Shown in pieces: positions 11,501 through 20,739 of a DNA stretch of 64,000 nt (positions within the stretch are counted from its first letter, which is position 1; the number at the start of each line of letters is the position of its first letter). The translations under genes were made by a program, and so were the position numbers. This stretch comes from Leishmania martiniquensis (taxonomy: Eukaryota > Euglenozoa > Kinetoplastea > Trypanosomatida > Trypanosomatidae). The stretch is taken from positions 234,501-298,500 of the forward strand of contig NC_090144.1 of assembly GCF_017916325.1 (NCBI RefSeq), read 5' to 3'. Under the pieces are notes generated by a model that worked only from the letters and a program-made list of their open reading frames with translations, searched no databases and was not told where the DNA came from.

Positions 11501-11884
11501 GCCACCACTTCGTCACACTGGATTGGAAAGCTCACCGTCAGCACTGTGCACCGCGCGAAGGGCATGGAGTGGCCCGCGGTGTTGCTGCCTGGGTGCTGGG
11601 TCGGCGAGTACCCAGTGCGGCCGCGCGAGGAAGAAAAGCGTGTCTTCTACGTGGGCATGAGCCGCGCCATAAAGCACCTCGTGTGCTTCACTGCAGCAAC
11701 GCGCGAAGTCGGAGTTGGCAGCGGTCAGGCGGCAACGACCGCATGCATGGCTGATCTCGCGCAGCACGCACAAAGTGGAAGGCTGGAGCCGACGCCGTAC
11801 CTGGCCGCCGTCGGCAACAAGCTGGAACGTGTCACCTACGCAGACCTGAAATCCGCGTACCTAAAGGACCAGGGGTACCTGTGA
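8504..11884 (+). CDS. UvrD/Rep-type superfamily 1A DNA helicase
   Basis: A 1126-residue ATP-dependent helicase with the SF1A motifs in order: Walker A GAGSGKT (about residues 152-158), motif Ia CFTRQAAEALRDRV, TFHAFGLECL, Walker B VVDEFQDFNEIQ (about 378), motif III GDPNQCIYTWRG, motif IV ETNYRSDGPI, motif V STVHRAKGMEWPAV (about 1012) and motif VI RVFYVGMSRA. This is the core shared by UvrD, PcrA and Srs2, which move 3' to 5' on single-stranded DNA. It is longer than bacterial UvrD (about 720 residues) because of a 130-residue N-terminal extension and long Ser/Gly/Gln-rich insertions in the second half (roughly residues 610-940). The first 50 residues lack acidic residues and are rich in Ser, Arg and Thr, so mitochondrial targeting is possible. 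DEFQD replaces the more usual DEYQD. Role in repair or kinetoplast maintenance is inference. Confidence 0.92.
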   Translation: MPSSPSVSAPAICFGGSTPPISHSPRATVALPRQRVGYAPRTSFTYTSRPLSPCESKSSETATPSLSLVAPHSSNAVSAAGGPVAASLTVSASVPNASVTQEGGVAQRSPTRLHEKDDALSRLPSAVLSRMDEWQIRAATFPVDAALILQAGAGSGKTQTMAARIAFLLQSGVPGASILGICFTRQAAEALRDRVRSTLPPTLARQAHMLKLKTFHAFGLECLRRFGGIGPDTHVLDARQQRQLARRVVETYAQRDKSSEAVTDLVDYVNRVKTMKTPPIPQSDPGLQDAYLFPYYQEALHEEHHAVDFGDLQHMFYELLRPVPATTLAASQGSSGRLPEREPCEDGHEPQQQQQHQQGRLFPPYVCTALRAEFTHFVVDEFQDFNEIQVELLALLAGNACRVTCVGDPNQCIYTWRGAMPNVFGVWKKRFPQTAVLTLETNYRSDGPIVAAANSVVKANQLAYHHREEHAVTLVQCANEDDELQAVPLVIEHMLRRRDPRLGYEDIAILCRSRRRVQLYCDVLQSHRIPVRQLRGMSLDHLSSMRSLLAYLRLCTSPHSPEGDADVRTVLNTAPLHRLSGAAAKKFLLSLESVCQARRAREAARIRSWHHPIHADGCSEAGADDKGAQGTRREGSRPGAACASATRGAITAAPTPGAHPETHSFFAVLQELVYHNFSRELFPKLEVSKKSQKCIRSVTRIVVHVNELLAHPSCDVEQVLRYVLREGGYESDSTATFAARTKTTSAATRGTKRARDSAGDLGSGRSADEASGRSSASAHQPRAGVLLMDRCASQHNQQQQRYISSASSSSSSACGSSSTWDRRHHASRRGGSGCGGDGALDEDVLPPEEEAAVWQEQRMNLSELVLHTYRSVREAMQREVAHELGREGGGGAGRAEEAGLLCHPSSGSGYHSNSRPRPLLKAAAADDSINDFGVGNTTATKTVMETFCQPAVVLHRVLDEFVSLVSSDDYGPMQEAANADGLATAAAGVDTAGGSRHPPATTSSHWIGKLTVSTVHRAKGMEWPAVLLPGCWVGEYPVRPREEEKRVFYVGMSRAIKHLVCFTAATREVGVGSGQAATTACMADLAQHAQSGRLEPTPYLAAVGNKLERVTYADLKSAYLKDQGYL

Positions 11885-12652
11885 CTCGCCAACAGTCAGG
11901 GTCATGCGTGGAGACCAGACGCACGCGCGAACGGAAGCTTTCTTGTCCTTCGGGAGGAGAGGGGTGATTCGGCGGGGTGTGTGTGTATGTGTGTGTACCG
12001 ACACCAGGCAGCGGCAGGCTTCCTAAACCTTATCGTTCGTCCGCCGGTCGTCGCGCGCACCGGCTGGTGCAGGTAAAGTGCTCTGCTTGTGCTTGTTTCT
12101 CCATTGCCATCCATTCTTGTCTTGCCGTTGCACGTAGCGCCCCCGTCATGTGAGAAGAGGCCCGAGTCGGTCGTCGTCTCACTCTCCCCTCACCGCCGCC
12201 GCCGTCACTGGTCACTTTTCGTTTTCTTTGAAGGAAAGACCGCCAACGCCCCCACCCCCACCCCTTCCTCACTCTCCCTCTGTGTGCGTCGCAACATGTG
12301 AATGTGTGATGAGGTGGAAAGGCTACACACACATACATACGGCACGCCCCTCCCTTCGGTACGGCACAACTCACCGCTGTGCACTCACAGGAACCGCAGG
12401 GACGCGCACACGCGAGCATGTGATCGACGTACCTCTTCAGCCAGAAAGAAAAAAGAGATACACTGCGACAGCGGGAGGCGCATCGGTGTGTCTGCATACG
12501 TGTGCGAATATATGTGTTGATGTTGAACACGGACACCCACCAAAGATACTCCTCACCGCCACCACCAACCTTCCCCTCCCTCCCCGGTATCTCTACGCAC
12601 GCGCCTGAAGCGCACCCCATCCCTCCTCCCTTTAAAAACTCGGCAACAGTAA
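11885..12652. other. Intergenic region
   Basis: No gene seen. Contains a GT tract near 11978-11996 and CT-rich sequence. The right end carries a pyrimidine tract and an AG near 12649, close before the next ATG. Confidence 0.6.
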
Positions 12653-13660
12653 ATGCGTGCGCAATGTTTGACCTCCATCCGCGCCTGTTTGGCTGGATCC
12701 GGCTACGGTGCCTTCGGAGAGCCTGCCGCGATCGACCACCTCATCTCCCTCGTGGCGGCACCTAAGACTGGTGTGGTGAGCGTCGCCTACGTCGGAACGG
12801 CCACCTACGACCTCCCAGAAGGCCAAATAAAGCAAACATCCCTGCTCGTGCAGCGTGGCTGCAAGGTGCGCGCAATTCCTGTTGCCGACCCCTCAGTAAA
12901 AGTGGTCGGCGAGGGCGACATACATTTCATCGAAACCGAGGCCGACATCGTACTCGTCTCGGGAGGAAACACACTCTACGCGGTGCGGAGGTGGGAGGAG
13001 ACGGGGCTGGCGCAGCTGCTAAAGGACGCAGCGGCGCGTCAGGTCGTGCTAGCAGGCGGCAGCGCGGGTGCAATCTGCTGGTTTACCTCGGGTCACAGTG
13101 ACTCCGCAGATCCAGCAACGTACCTGCAGCCGTCGTTGAAAAGGGCAGCGCTGAAGGCAGGCCTCATCCCGCATGATCAGATCACCAAGACTGAAGCAGA
13201 ACTCACTGAGCTGAGCACCTCCTGGTCTTTCATTCGCACGCACGGCCTCGACATTCTACCGGGGTTGTTGTGCCCCCACTTCGATGTAACGCAAGGCAAC
13301 GGTGTGCGACGTGAGGAGGACTTCACTAAAATGCTGAAGCGGCACCCCACCGAGCGGGGTATCGGCGTGGATCATTGGGCGCTGCTCATCCTGAAGGGCG
13401 ACGGCACGTACGAAAGTGTCGCACTGCCGGGCAAGACCCGCGTTGCGACGCCAGGCGATACCTCGCCTACTGCGACAGTACCAGGCATTTTCATTGTCGA
13501 CGTGGTGGACGGTGCTGTCCAGCGACGCCGTGTGCCGACGTCTGGGCACCTATCGCAGCTCCTGCGGGAACCGACGGGGCCAGTGGTGCCGGACCCGTTT
13601 GAGCGTTTCCACGCGATGGAAAACCCGACGCCATCGTCCGGGTCGCTGATGCGGCGGTGA
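12653..13660 (+). CDS. Peptidase E-like serine peptidase (family S51)
   Basis: A 335-residue protein with the S51 (alpha-aspartyl dipeptidase/cyanophycinase) fold. The nucleophile elbow is GGSAGAICW with Ser137. SGGNTLYAV precedes it and DILPGLLCPHFD follows, both typical of this family. In the family a Ser-His-acid arrangement cleaves dipeptides with N-terminal Asp; bacterial PepE is about 230 residues, so this version carries an extra C-terminal domain of about 60 residues. No signal peptide is evident, and a cytosolic location is likely. The ATG at 12653 lies a few bases after an AG that follows a CT-rich tract. Substrate in this organism is not shown by the sequence. Confidence 0.85.
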   Translation: MRAQCLTSIRACLAGSGYGAFGEPAAIDHLISLVAAPKTGVVSVAYVGTATYDLPEGQIKQTSLLVQRGCKVRAIPVADPSVKVVGEGDIHFIETEADIVLVSGGNTLYAVRRWEETGLAQLLKDAAARQVVLAGGSAGAICWFTSGHSDSADPATYLQPSLKRAALKAGLIPHDQITKTEAELTELSTSWSFIRTHGLDILPGLLCPHFDVTQGNGVRREEDFTKMLKRHPTERGIGVDHWALLILKGDGTYESVALPGKTRVATPGDTSPTATVPGIFIVDVVDGAVQRRRVPTSGHLSQLLREPTGPVVPDPFERFHAMENPTPSSGSLMRR

Positions 13661-14654
13661 GCTGCGCGTCGGCGTCAGTCTCGGATACAATGTCTATGCT
13701 GTCCCGCTGCTGTGTTGGCTGGTTGCTTGAGCGAGGCTTGTGCACAGGAGCGGCAGTTCAGAGAGAGAGACTAGGAAGAGACGGTGCACGCCAATGTACA
13801 TCAGATACGCTTTCACATACGTGTCTGCACACCGTCATTACCCTCTGAGGCCTCATCGCCTTCGTTGCCGCTCGACCCCCTTTTTTCTGCCCTCCTCCCT
13901 CCCTGCGGCACGCAACAGGAAAACGCGCCGCGTGCGCTCCTTTCCGGAAGGCCGTGCCCCCACAGCTTTATGGCGAATTCGACAAGTTCGTCTGTGAAGC
14001 CGTGGAGAGAAGGGGGCGGCGGCGTGCGTAGCGGTAGTGGAGAGGAAGGGGAAGCGGAGTTTAGGAAGAGGACGTGCGCTGGAAAGACGTGTGATCGGAA
14101 CAACAGCGCGCCACTCCCCCACACGGCGAGCCAGAAACAGAGCCAGCAAAAAAAGGGGGGCTCGTGCCGTCTCTTGAATCAAAGGCGTGCTCGATCGCAC
14201 TGCATTTCTTTTTCTTTCGTAGAGGGGTGGGTGGGTTCTTCCCTCCTCTCTCACACTTACGCCCTCGTGCGCGATGCGCCATCGAGGAAAAGGGGGGGGG
14301 GTACGACTTGCGCACATGGACACAGAGAGAGAGGGATAGAAAGACAGAGATAAACTTTGGTGCGACGCCTCCCTCCCTCCCTCCTCCCTGCCTTCAACAC
14401 ACACGCACACACAACCACCACATTTAGACCCACGCCCTTTCCGAGTATCTTTGGTGGGATCCCCTGGGCCGCTCGCCGTGACTAAAGAGGTCCTGCGGGG
14501 GAGGGCAAATGGGAGAGAAGAAAACGAAAAAAAGAAAGGCGCATCCGTTTGTTAGCGATCTGTGATTCATTCCTCCTCTCGATCACCACCACCACCATCA
14601 CGCGGCCAGCTCGGGCAAGCAGCCACACACACATACAAGTACGTACCTCATTAG
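13661..14654. other. Intergenic region
   Basis: About 1 kb with no supported gene; pyrimidine-rich with poly-G and CA tracts. The last bases hold the probable splice acceptor of the next gene, whose ATG follows an AG directly. Confidence 0.6.
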
Positions 14655-17540
14655 ATGTCATTGAAGGCAATGGCCACTGCGGGAAAGCAAGGCAACGCTG
14701 CTTCAGAGGAAACTCCAGCGCACGCAGAAGCAGAAGCGCCCATTGCCGAAGTCCTTGCTGACGCCTCCACTCGTCTCTCTGCGACGGCGTCGATGCGGCG
14801 CCAGCGGCCAGCAAGGGCCGGTGATGCATCAAGTGCGCGAAGTGGCAGCGCAGCTGTTCCTGCCCTCCGCCCCACAGACGCGTGGAGTCCGTCCCGGGTT
14901 GTTGGCCTCGGCTTCGGTCTTACTGGCGCTTTCCTCCTTTCCCTTGCGATTTGCTTCCCGCTGGTGCACCTGTACGCCATAGACGGGGTCGATGTGCGCA
15001 AAGCAGTCGCCCATGCGGAGATGGCGGGCATGGGTCGCGAGTGGTTCCCTGTGTGGATGTCACAGCTCCTCATCAGTGCTCTGACAGCGAGCAGAGCCGG
15101 GGGCGAGGACGGCGCTGACGAAGGCGGCACTTTCGGCGTACCCCCAAGTCAGCGTCGCGCCTCCGCTCCGCCGCCGCTGACAGGATCGAAAAAGTCCGCA
15201 TCACCTCCTCCGCAAGGCGCCACGTCTGCTCAAGGGTCTGTCGCGGCTGCGAAAACCTCGATCCCCGCAGCACCGCTATCATCAGCGCGCCTCCACTGCT
15301 ACACCCTCGAGGCATACAGTGAAACCTTTCTGAGGCACGGCCGCCAGGCACCGGCGCCGCCTCTCTTCAGCTGTGGCACACGCGTGGTGGATCTGCGCTC
15401 GGAGGAGCAGCGAGACGTGCTCACGGCGTGCCATGCCGGCCGTGGTGTGGCACCACGCCATGATGCCCCGGCGGATTCGAAGCGCGTGGGCGACAGCCTG
15501 TTCCCAACGCTGCGAGTGGCTCTCACAACGCAAGAGGTGCAGTGGCACTGGGAAGTGCAGTCACTTAACACGGTCACGCAACGCATACCCCTCAGTCGCG
15601 TCAACGATGACTACTGCGACTGCCTAGACGGTACAGACGAACTGCTGACGAATGCCTGCTCCATGTCTGGCCCCTTAACCCCGGGAGCCGGCGCGCGCTG
15701 GAAGTCGTACCTCGTCTCGAACCAGCCGCTGCGGCTGTGGGAAGCCGACGATGTGATAGCGCAGGAAGACGCGGAGGCACGCGGCCACCCACTGCAGCCG
15801 CGGAAGCGCGGTGACGTCGGCGATCGCCTCTACGTAGCTACCGGTCCAGTGCTTCCATTTCTGTGTCTCTGTGGTGCGGTGCGCCAGTTGCTAGCGCCAT
15901 CACTCTTTGGAGACGGCATTGTTGACTGTTGTGCAGCAGAGGATGAAGCTCTGCTTCAGGGCACCCCATACGGCCGCGCTTCTCCGCTCCGCCTCCGCGA
16001 AGATGCTGCCGTCGTGGAGGCGAACAATCGCGCACTGGAAGCGATGCGCGCGATGATGCTGGTGCAGTGGTCACGGCGCAGAGCCAGTGCGTCGCAGTAC
16101 GAAGCCAAGACGCCGTCCCGCTATGAAGACAAGCTATACCCGTATCACACCTCTGCCCGTGCGATGCTGGTGGACAAGGGGTACTACTCCCTCTACACCT
16201 CAGCCGAAGTTCAGCAAGAGAAGCAGGTGGCAGCAGCGGTGCTTGAGGGACTCTATGCACGTGGCCACCGCATCCAGCGCCGTCGTGTGCAGAAAGGCTG
16301 GGACCGACTGGGCCGCCACCTTGTCGCCAACCGCACACAGTTGCAGATGCAGCTCCTGAACGTCACCCGTGAACTAACGTCGATAGAGGAATACGTGCGC
16401 TATCGCATGGGTGAGGCTCGCACGAGCGATCCGCTCGCAGCCGGTGTGTCGATGCAACAGCTGCAGCGGCACACGCGGCTGAGGCATGCGCGTAACGTGC
16501 TCCACTCGGAGATCGAGCACATTTCCCTCACCACTCTGCACCGTGCCTATGGCGATCACTACGAGTACTACCCACTCATGCGGCGCATCTTGCACCTGGA
16601 GGCTAGCGATCTCGTCGACTCGAGTACCCCGCGTACCTTGGGCGCCGCTACACCGCGGCGGCGGGGTGAGCGGATCATCACACCGACGGAGCTAGAGGGG
16701 ATGAACGCTGCGGCCCACGCGTCCCAACAGCCAGCGCCCCCTCTCCATGTCGACAATATCTCCGTCAGCGACTATGGGCTGGAGGCGATGCGGCAGACCT
16801 TTGTAGCGCAGCGCTTTGACAGCCACGAGGCACCGCTGGTGGCGCAGCGGCTTGGCCTCCTGCCGGGTAACAACGTCTCCGCCTATACACCGGATGTGTT
16901 CAAGCGCACCACGAGCCCGTTTCAACGAGCACCAGTAATCTCGACAGGCTCCTGGCAACCCTATCACACTCACCGTGACGGACGAGCGATGGTGATCGCG
17001 GACCCTGCAGGAGATGTGCACCTGGCCCGCCGCGCGTGCGTAACACCCACCTCAACTCTGTTTCGCGGCGGTGGCCGCCTGCAATGGCCCACGCGGCATC
17101 CTGAGGCACCGCATGTGGTGAGCGTCGCCGACGCGGAGGAGGAAGGAAAGACGCCCAAAGACAAACTCAAGGCGGCCTTTGCGGGTGAAACAGTGAAGAC
17201 ATCACACATGCACATTCCTCACCACACCAACACGCCGTCCATCCTCGCAGTGGACACGTACGCGGGCAGCATTCGCTGCGATCATGATCCGCCGCAGGTG
17301 TGGTCGCGGCATCGTCGACGTGGCGCTGGAAATCGAGACGATGCCTCGAAGCGCCCTGCGCAGGTCCTGCGAACGTATGTCACGTATCTGTGCGACACTC
17401 AGGACAGTATTCTACACTGGGCAAAGAACGGCAAGTGTTTTCAGGAGGTGGTGGTTGGCACGCCGAGCGCGTGTACGGGCTGGGCTTGGAAGGCGGCGAC
17501 GGAGCGGGCGAGGGAAGTCACGAAAGCTGCCAAGCCATGA
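14655..17540 (+). CDS. Glucosidase II beta-subunit-like protein with N-terminal membrane anchor
   Basis: A 961-residue protein. A single hydrophobic segment at about residues 82-109 (GLGFGLTGAFLLSLAICFPL) follows a basic, Ala-rich N-terminus, suggesting a type II ER membrane protein. The luminal part contains the PRKCSH-type N-terminal signature RVNDDYCDCLDGTDE (N317 onward) and a second, weaker half, LFGDGIVDCCAAEDE. The C-terminus has a mannose-6-phosphate-receptor-homology domain from about residue 867, ending in YLCDT, GKCFQEVVVGTPSACTGW. In the family this subunit holds the catalytic alpha chain in the ER and its MRH domain binds mannose arms of N-glycans. Usual GII beta subunits are soluble, about 500-600 residues long and end in HDEL/VDEL; this one ends in TKAAKP, so the anchor may replace the retention signal. 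Domain calls are firm; partnership with an alpha subunit is inferred. Confidence 0.82.
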   Translation: MSLKAMATAGKQGNAASEETPAHAEAEAPIAEVLADASTRLSATASMRRQRPARAGDASSARSGSAAVPALRPTDAWSPSRVVGLGFGLTGAFLLSLAICFPLVHLYAIDGVDVRKAVAHAEMAGMGREWFPVWMSQLLISALTASRAGGEDGADEGGTFGVPPSQRRASAPPPLTGSKKSASPPPQGATSAQGSVAAAKTSIPAAPLSSARLHCYTLEAYSETFLRHGRQAPAPPLFSCGTRVVDLRSEEQRDVLTACHAGRGVAPRHDAPADSKRVGDSLFPTLRVALTTQEVQWHWEVQSLNTVTQRIPLSRVNDDYCDCLDGTDELLTNACSMSGPLTPGAGARWKSYLVSNQPLRLWEADDVIAQEDAEARGHPLQPRKRGDVGDRLYVATGPVLPFLCLCGAVRQLLAPSLFGDGIVDCCAAEDEALLQGTPYGRASPLRLREDAAVVEANNRALEAMRAMMLVQWSRRRASASQYEAKTPSRYEDKLYPYHTSARAMLVDKGYYSLYTSAEVQQEKQVAAAVLEGLYARGHRIQRRRVQKGWDRLGRHLVANRTQLQMQLLNVTRELTSIEEYVRYRMGEARTSDPLAAGVSMQQLQRHTRLRHARNVLHSEIEHISLTTLHRAYGDHYEYYPLMRRILHLEASDLVDSSTPRTLGAATPRRRGERIITPTELEGMNAAAHASQQPAPPLHVDNISVSDYGLEAMRQTFVAQRFDSHEAPLVAQRLGLLPGNNVSAYTPDVFKRTTSPFQRAPVISTGSWQPYHTHRDGRAMVIADPAGDVHLARRACVTPTSTLFRGGGRLQWPTRHPEAPHVVSVADAEEEGKTPKDKLKAAFAGETVKTSHMHIPHHTNTPSILAVDTYAGSIRCDHDPPQVWSRHRRRGAGNRDDASKRPAQVLRTYVTYLCDTQDSILHWAKNGKCFQEVVVGTPSACTGWAWKAATERAREVTKAAKP

Positions 17541-18474
17541 GATAATGGAGGGGCGTCTGGCACCCCACGCGCGCTCATCTCATACGGGGCGCATGCGCAT
17601 GCCCCACCCCCCTCTCCTCCTCAATCCCCGCACCACCTCCTTGGCACAGGCATCCATCGAACATGTATAGGTGCCGCCCTCCGGATGAGGAGGTCGACGT
17701 TCTTTTCGCGACTGTGTGCTGCTACGCTGACGGCTGAGCAGCCTCTGCGCCTCTGCCTGTTCCCGCTCCTCCCGCATGTGCATCGGCGTCGCTCTGTCTT
17801 ACTGTTTCGTTTGTTTCTCGCGCGCCTCTCCTCCCCCGGAGATGTGACGGGGGAGACACCGCAGTGCGCGGCATCATTCGGGGGAGGGGCGGAGGCAGAG
17901 GAAGCCGCACGCAGACGCCCACACGACTTGTTCTCTCTCTCCCCCACCCACCCACCCCCCTCGATACGGCCTGGGGGAGCTTTGGCGTCGGCAGACATGT
18001 CTGGGCTGACCCCCTGCAGCGAAGACGTGGAGTGGAGGCCGAGTTCGGTGCAGCTCACTTCGAGCTCCGATGATGATGCAAAAACTATTCACGTCCGCCG
18101 ACTGTTTTCTTCGGCCTTCGCGGCGCTGCCTTAATGTGGAGCGCGGCCCTGCACCTTCGCCGGAGCGGTTTGGATTCACTGGAATGGCGATGGGCCGACT
18201 CAACAATGTTAGATGTCGGGTCGTCCCGGCGCCGTTTTAGGCGCACAGCGACGGAGGCACAGACATTTTTGCCGACCATCGCACACTGAGCGCCGTTGTC
18301 GACTCGCCCTCCCCTCCGCCTACCGCCTCTTCCCTCTTCTCTTCGCTGCCGTCGACGCCTATGCGCGAGACATACACAGGCGTACAAGCCACGCCTGGTG
18401 CCTACTCAGCGCGGTCGGCTCGCGCCACTCAACGCAGTCACACGGATAAGTCATAACCTCCCTCCCTCCCCCTC
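17541..18474. other. Intergenic region
   Basis: No supported gene. A reading frame from about 17685 to 18134 is open, but its translation is Arg/Ser/Pro-rich and unlike any family. The right end is a CT tract directly before the next ATG. Confidence 0.55.
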
Positions 18475-20739
18475 ATGCGGCGACCATCCTCCTCGCGCAC
18501 GCCTGTCGGGCTGGACGGCTCACCTCCGAGCATGTTGGTGGCTACAGCGGGAGCGGCAGCTGGAAATGCCGTGTCCTCAACGGCCCGTTCTCCACTCACC
18601 ACGACGGACGGCACGTTTGTCTCACCTTCGCTACTACTGTCGCGCCGCAGCATGAACGACCCGTACTACTTCGCATCCCGTGCGCAGTCCTCGCACCCGC
18701 ATCACCACCAGCTTACCAACCGCGACGTCGCTGTCGGCTCGGGCAGCGCTGTAGGTGCGCACTCCCCTATGCGGAAGACCAGGCGCCGCACCTCCATTGC
18801 CAGCAGCGGCGCTGCTGGCCATACCGCGCTAATGCATCCCGATGATAAGAAGCGTGACGATGCCGACCGATTCGGCAAGATTGCTCAGCAGCAGCAGGTA
18901 CAGCAACCAAATGGTAGCCTCGCCGCAGCCGAGAAGACGCCAACCGTACTCCGGCGCAGGGCTCAGTACAGTCAAGGCAAGCCGCGTCCCATTCCCGATA
19001 GCCTACGCACGGGTAGCGATGCAATCGCCGTCGCAGCCGCCATTGACACTTTCTACACAACCCCCTTCCTGCAGCTCGCCTGCCGCGAGGCGACGGAGCG
19101 CGAAGTTGCGGCGCGACTGCGATCGAGCGTGCAGAAGATGTCATCGAAGCTGCACACGACGCGGGTAGAGGGATTGAAAGAGGCCACGGCTCTACTCTTG
19201 CGATGGACGGCGCAGGCCTCCGTCGAGTTCGCTGAGCGACAACAGCACCAGCAGCAGCAAACGAGGTTGAACACGCGCCGCACCGGCAGTGCAGCGGAAG
19301 CCGCGCCAATCGGCTCATCCAACGTGATGCTTCCGCCCTACGATGCGGTGCGCGTCGAGGTGCTGGGCGGGTCGTCGCCAGCTGTTGCCCACGGGTACTA
19401 TCATCACTGCCAGCCTCCTCTCTCCTGCGAATCTCCGCGGCGGCGTAACAGTGAGGCTGCCGCTGCCCGTTGCGCGAATGCATTGCGCAGTCCCTCGTGG
19501 GACGTTGTGCAGCACGCGCTGGAAGGGGTAGACTACACAAACTCTATCTTCAACACGATCTTTGTACCTCGCCTGGAGGTGCGCAATGCCATGAGCACTG
19601 GCGGCCCCATCAGCGTCCAGCTCCCGAGCGATGTCGCGCTACAGTGGACGACGCTTCCGACATCTCGAAGTGCTGCTAGGGCAGATGCTGGTGCGGCACC
19701 ACAAGGGATACCACGACCGCGGGAGAACGAGTTACTGCGAGCGGCGACAGCGGTCACCTATGAAGAGCAGGAGCTGGCTCTCCGCTACATCCAGGGTACG
19801 TGTCTGGTACTCGACCATCAGCGGCGTTGCTGCTCTGAGGGGTGTCTTCTGTACTACGCGACGGAGGTGTTCCAGTGCATGAGCAGTCACATTGAAGCCC
19901 TCTTCGCCTCTCAACGACGGGAGCTGGAGGAACAGGAAGGCGAAGAACAAAAGCAGCAGCGTGGGAAAAGAGGTTTCGGCGCGAACAAGAGTACCAGTGG
20001 CAGTGGCGGCGACGGCAGTATGAGTGGTGCGCGCACGTCTGGGCCCTGGTCCGCAACCACGGCAGCAGCCCTCACACCGTCGCTGCGAGAGTCGGACCGA
20101 TCGCAGGTTTCCGTCGACCCGTCACTTGTCCGCGTCGTCGTGGCGCTCGTGGACGCTGTGGAGGCCGCCTGTCACTACAACCCGTCAAGCCTGCGTCGTC
20201 TCGTGCAGACTGGCGGCGCGACGGCAATGCTGAACCTTGCATACTGCCCCTTTATGCCCACCCCGATTCGTGCCGCGGTGCTCAACACGATTAGTGTCCT
20301 TCTGCAGCAGGTGACGCCGCTGCGCCGCTATGTAGCAGCTTCGGGCAAAGCGCGGGAGATCAGTGGTCGTAGCGGAGCTGTCGGGCGGAGCTCTGATCCG
20401 TTGCTACAGCGCATGCTGGAGAACGCGGTGCACGACAACCCGCTTGGTCGGGATGGGAAGCAGATACCGTACTCGACCGATTTCGGCAGCGCCTCCAAGT
20501 TCGACTCAGCAGTGCGGGATTGGTTCTTCGCGAACGGACTTGGCAATGTCATCGCGTCCGTCGCGCAGCTTCAGGACCTGCGCAACACCTTTCAGTCCAC
20601 CTCCTTTATCGTACCCCAGGGGCTGACCACCGCCGCTGCCACCACAGTGGCCCACGCCAACATGCTGCGTGAAGGTGAGCTGCATCGCAAGCGGATCGGG
20701 TGGCTGCTCGAGTGCATGGACGGGCGAGAGCTGCGATGA
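18475..20739 (+). CDS. Conserved-type hypothetical protein, possible armadillo-like segment
   Basis: A 754-residue protein I cannot assign. The first 190 residues are Ser/Ala/His/Gln-rich and likely disordered. The middle and end are more ordered: a helical segment around VRVVVALVDAVEAACHYNPS, then LVQTGGATAMLNLAYCPF and AAVLNTISVLLQQV resemble a single armadillo/HEAT-type repeat pair. No catalytic motif, signal peptide or membrane span is seen. The CT tract runs right up to the ATG at 18475, so the true start may be the in-frame ATG at 18532, after the AG at about 18529. It sits between a glucosidase II beta-like gene and a DH-PH protein, which says little about its role. Confidence 0.7.
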   Translation: MRRPSSSRTPVGLDGSPPSMLVATAGAAAGNAVSSTARSPLTTTDGTFVSPSLLLSRRSMNDPYYFASRAQSSHPHHHQLTNRDVAVGSGSAVGAHSPMRKTRRRTSIASSGAAGHTALMHPDDKKRDDADRFGKIAQQQQVQQPNGSLAAAEKTPTVLRRRAQYSQGKPRPIPDSLRTGSDAIAVAAAIDTFYTTPFLQLACREATEREVAARLRSSVQKMSSKLHTTRVEGLKEATALLLRWTAQASVEFAERQQHQQQQTRLNTRRTGSAAEAAPIGSSNVMLPPYDAVRVEVLGGSSPAVAHGYYHHCQPPLSCESPRRRNSEAAAARCANALRSPSWDVVQHALEGVDYTNSIFNTIFVPRLEVRNAMSTGGPISVQLPSDVALQWTTLPTSRSAARADAGAAPQGIPRPRENELLRAATAVTYEEQELALRYIQGTCLVLDHQRRCCSEGCLLYYATEVFQCMSSHIEALFASQRRELEEQEGEEQKQQRGKRGFGANKSTSGSGGDGSMSGARTSGPWSATTAAALTPSLRESDRSQVSVDPSLVRVVVALVDAVEAACHYNPSSLRRLVQTGGATAMLNLAYCPFMPTPIRAAVLNTISVLLQQVTPLRRYVAASGKAREISGRSGAVGRSSDPLLQRMLENAVHDNPLGRDGKQIPYSTDFGSASKFDSAVRDWFFANGLGNVIASVAQLQDLRNTFQSTSFIVPQGLTTAAATTVAHANMLREGELHRKRIGWLLECMDGRELR

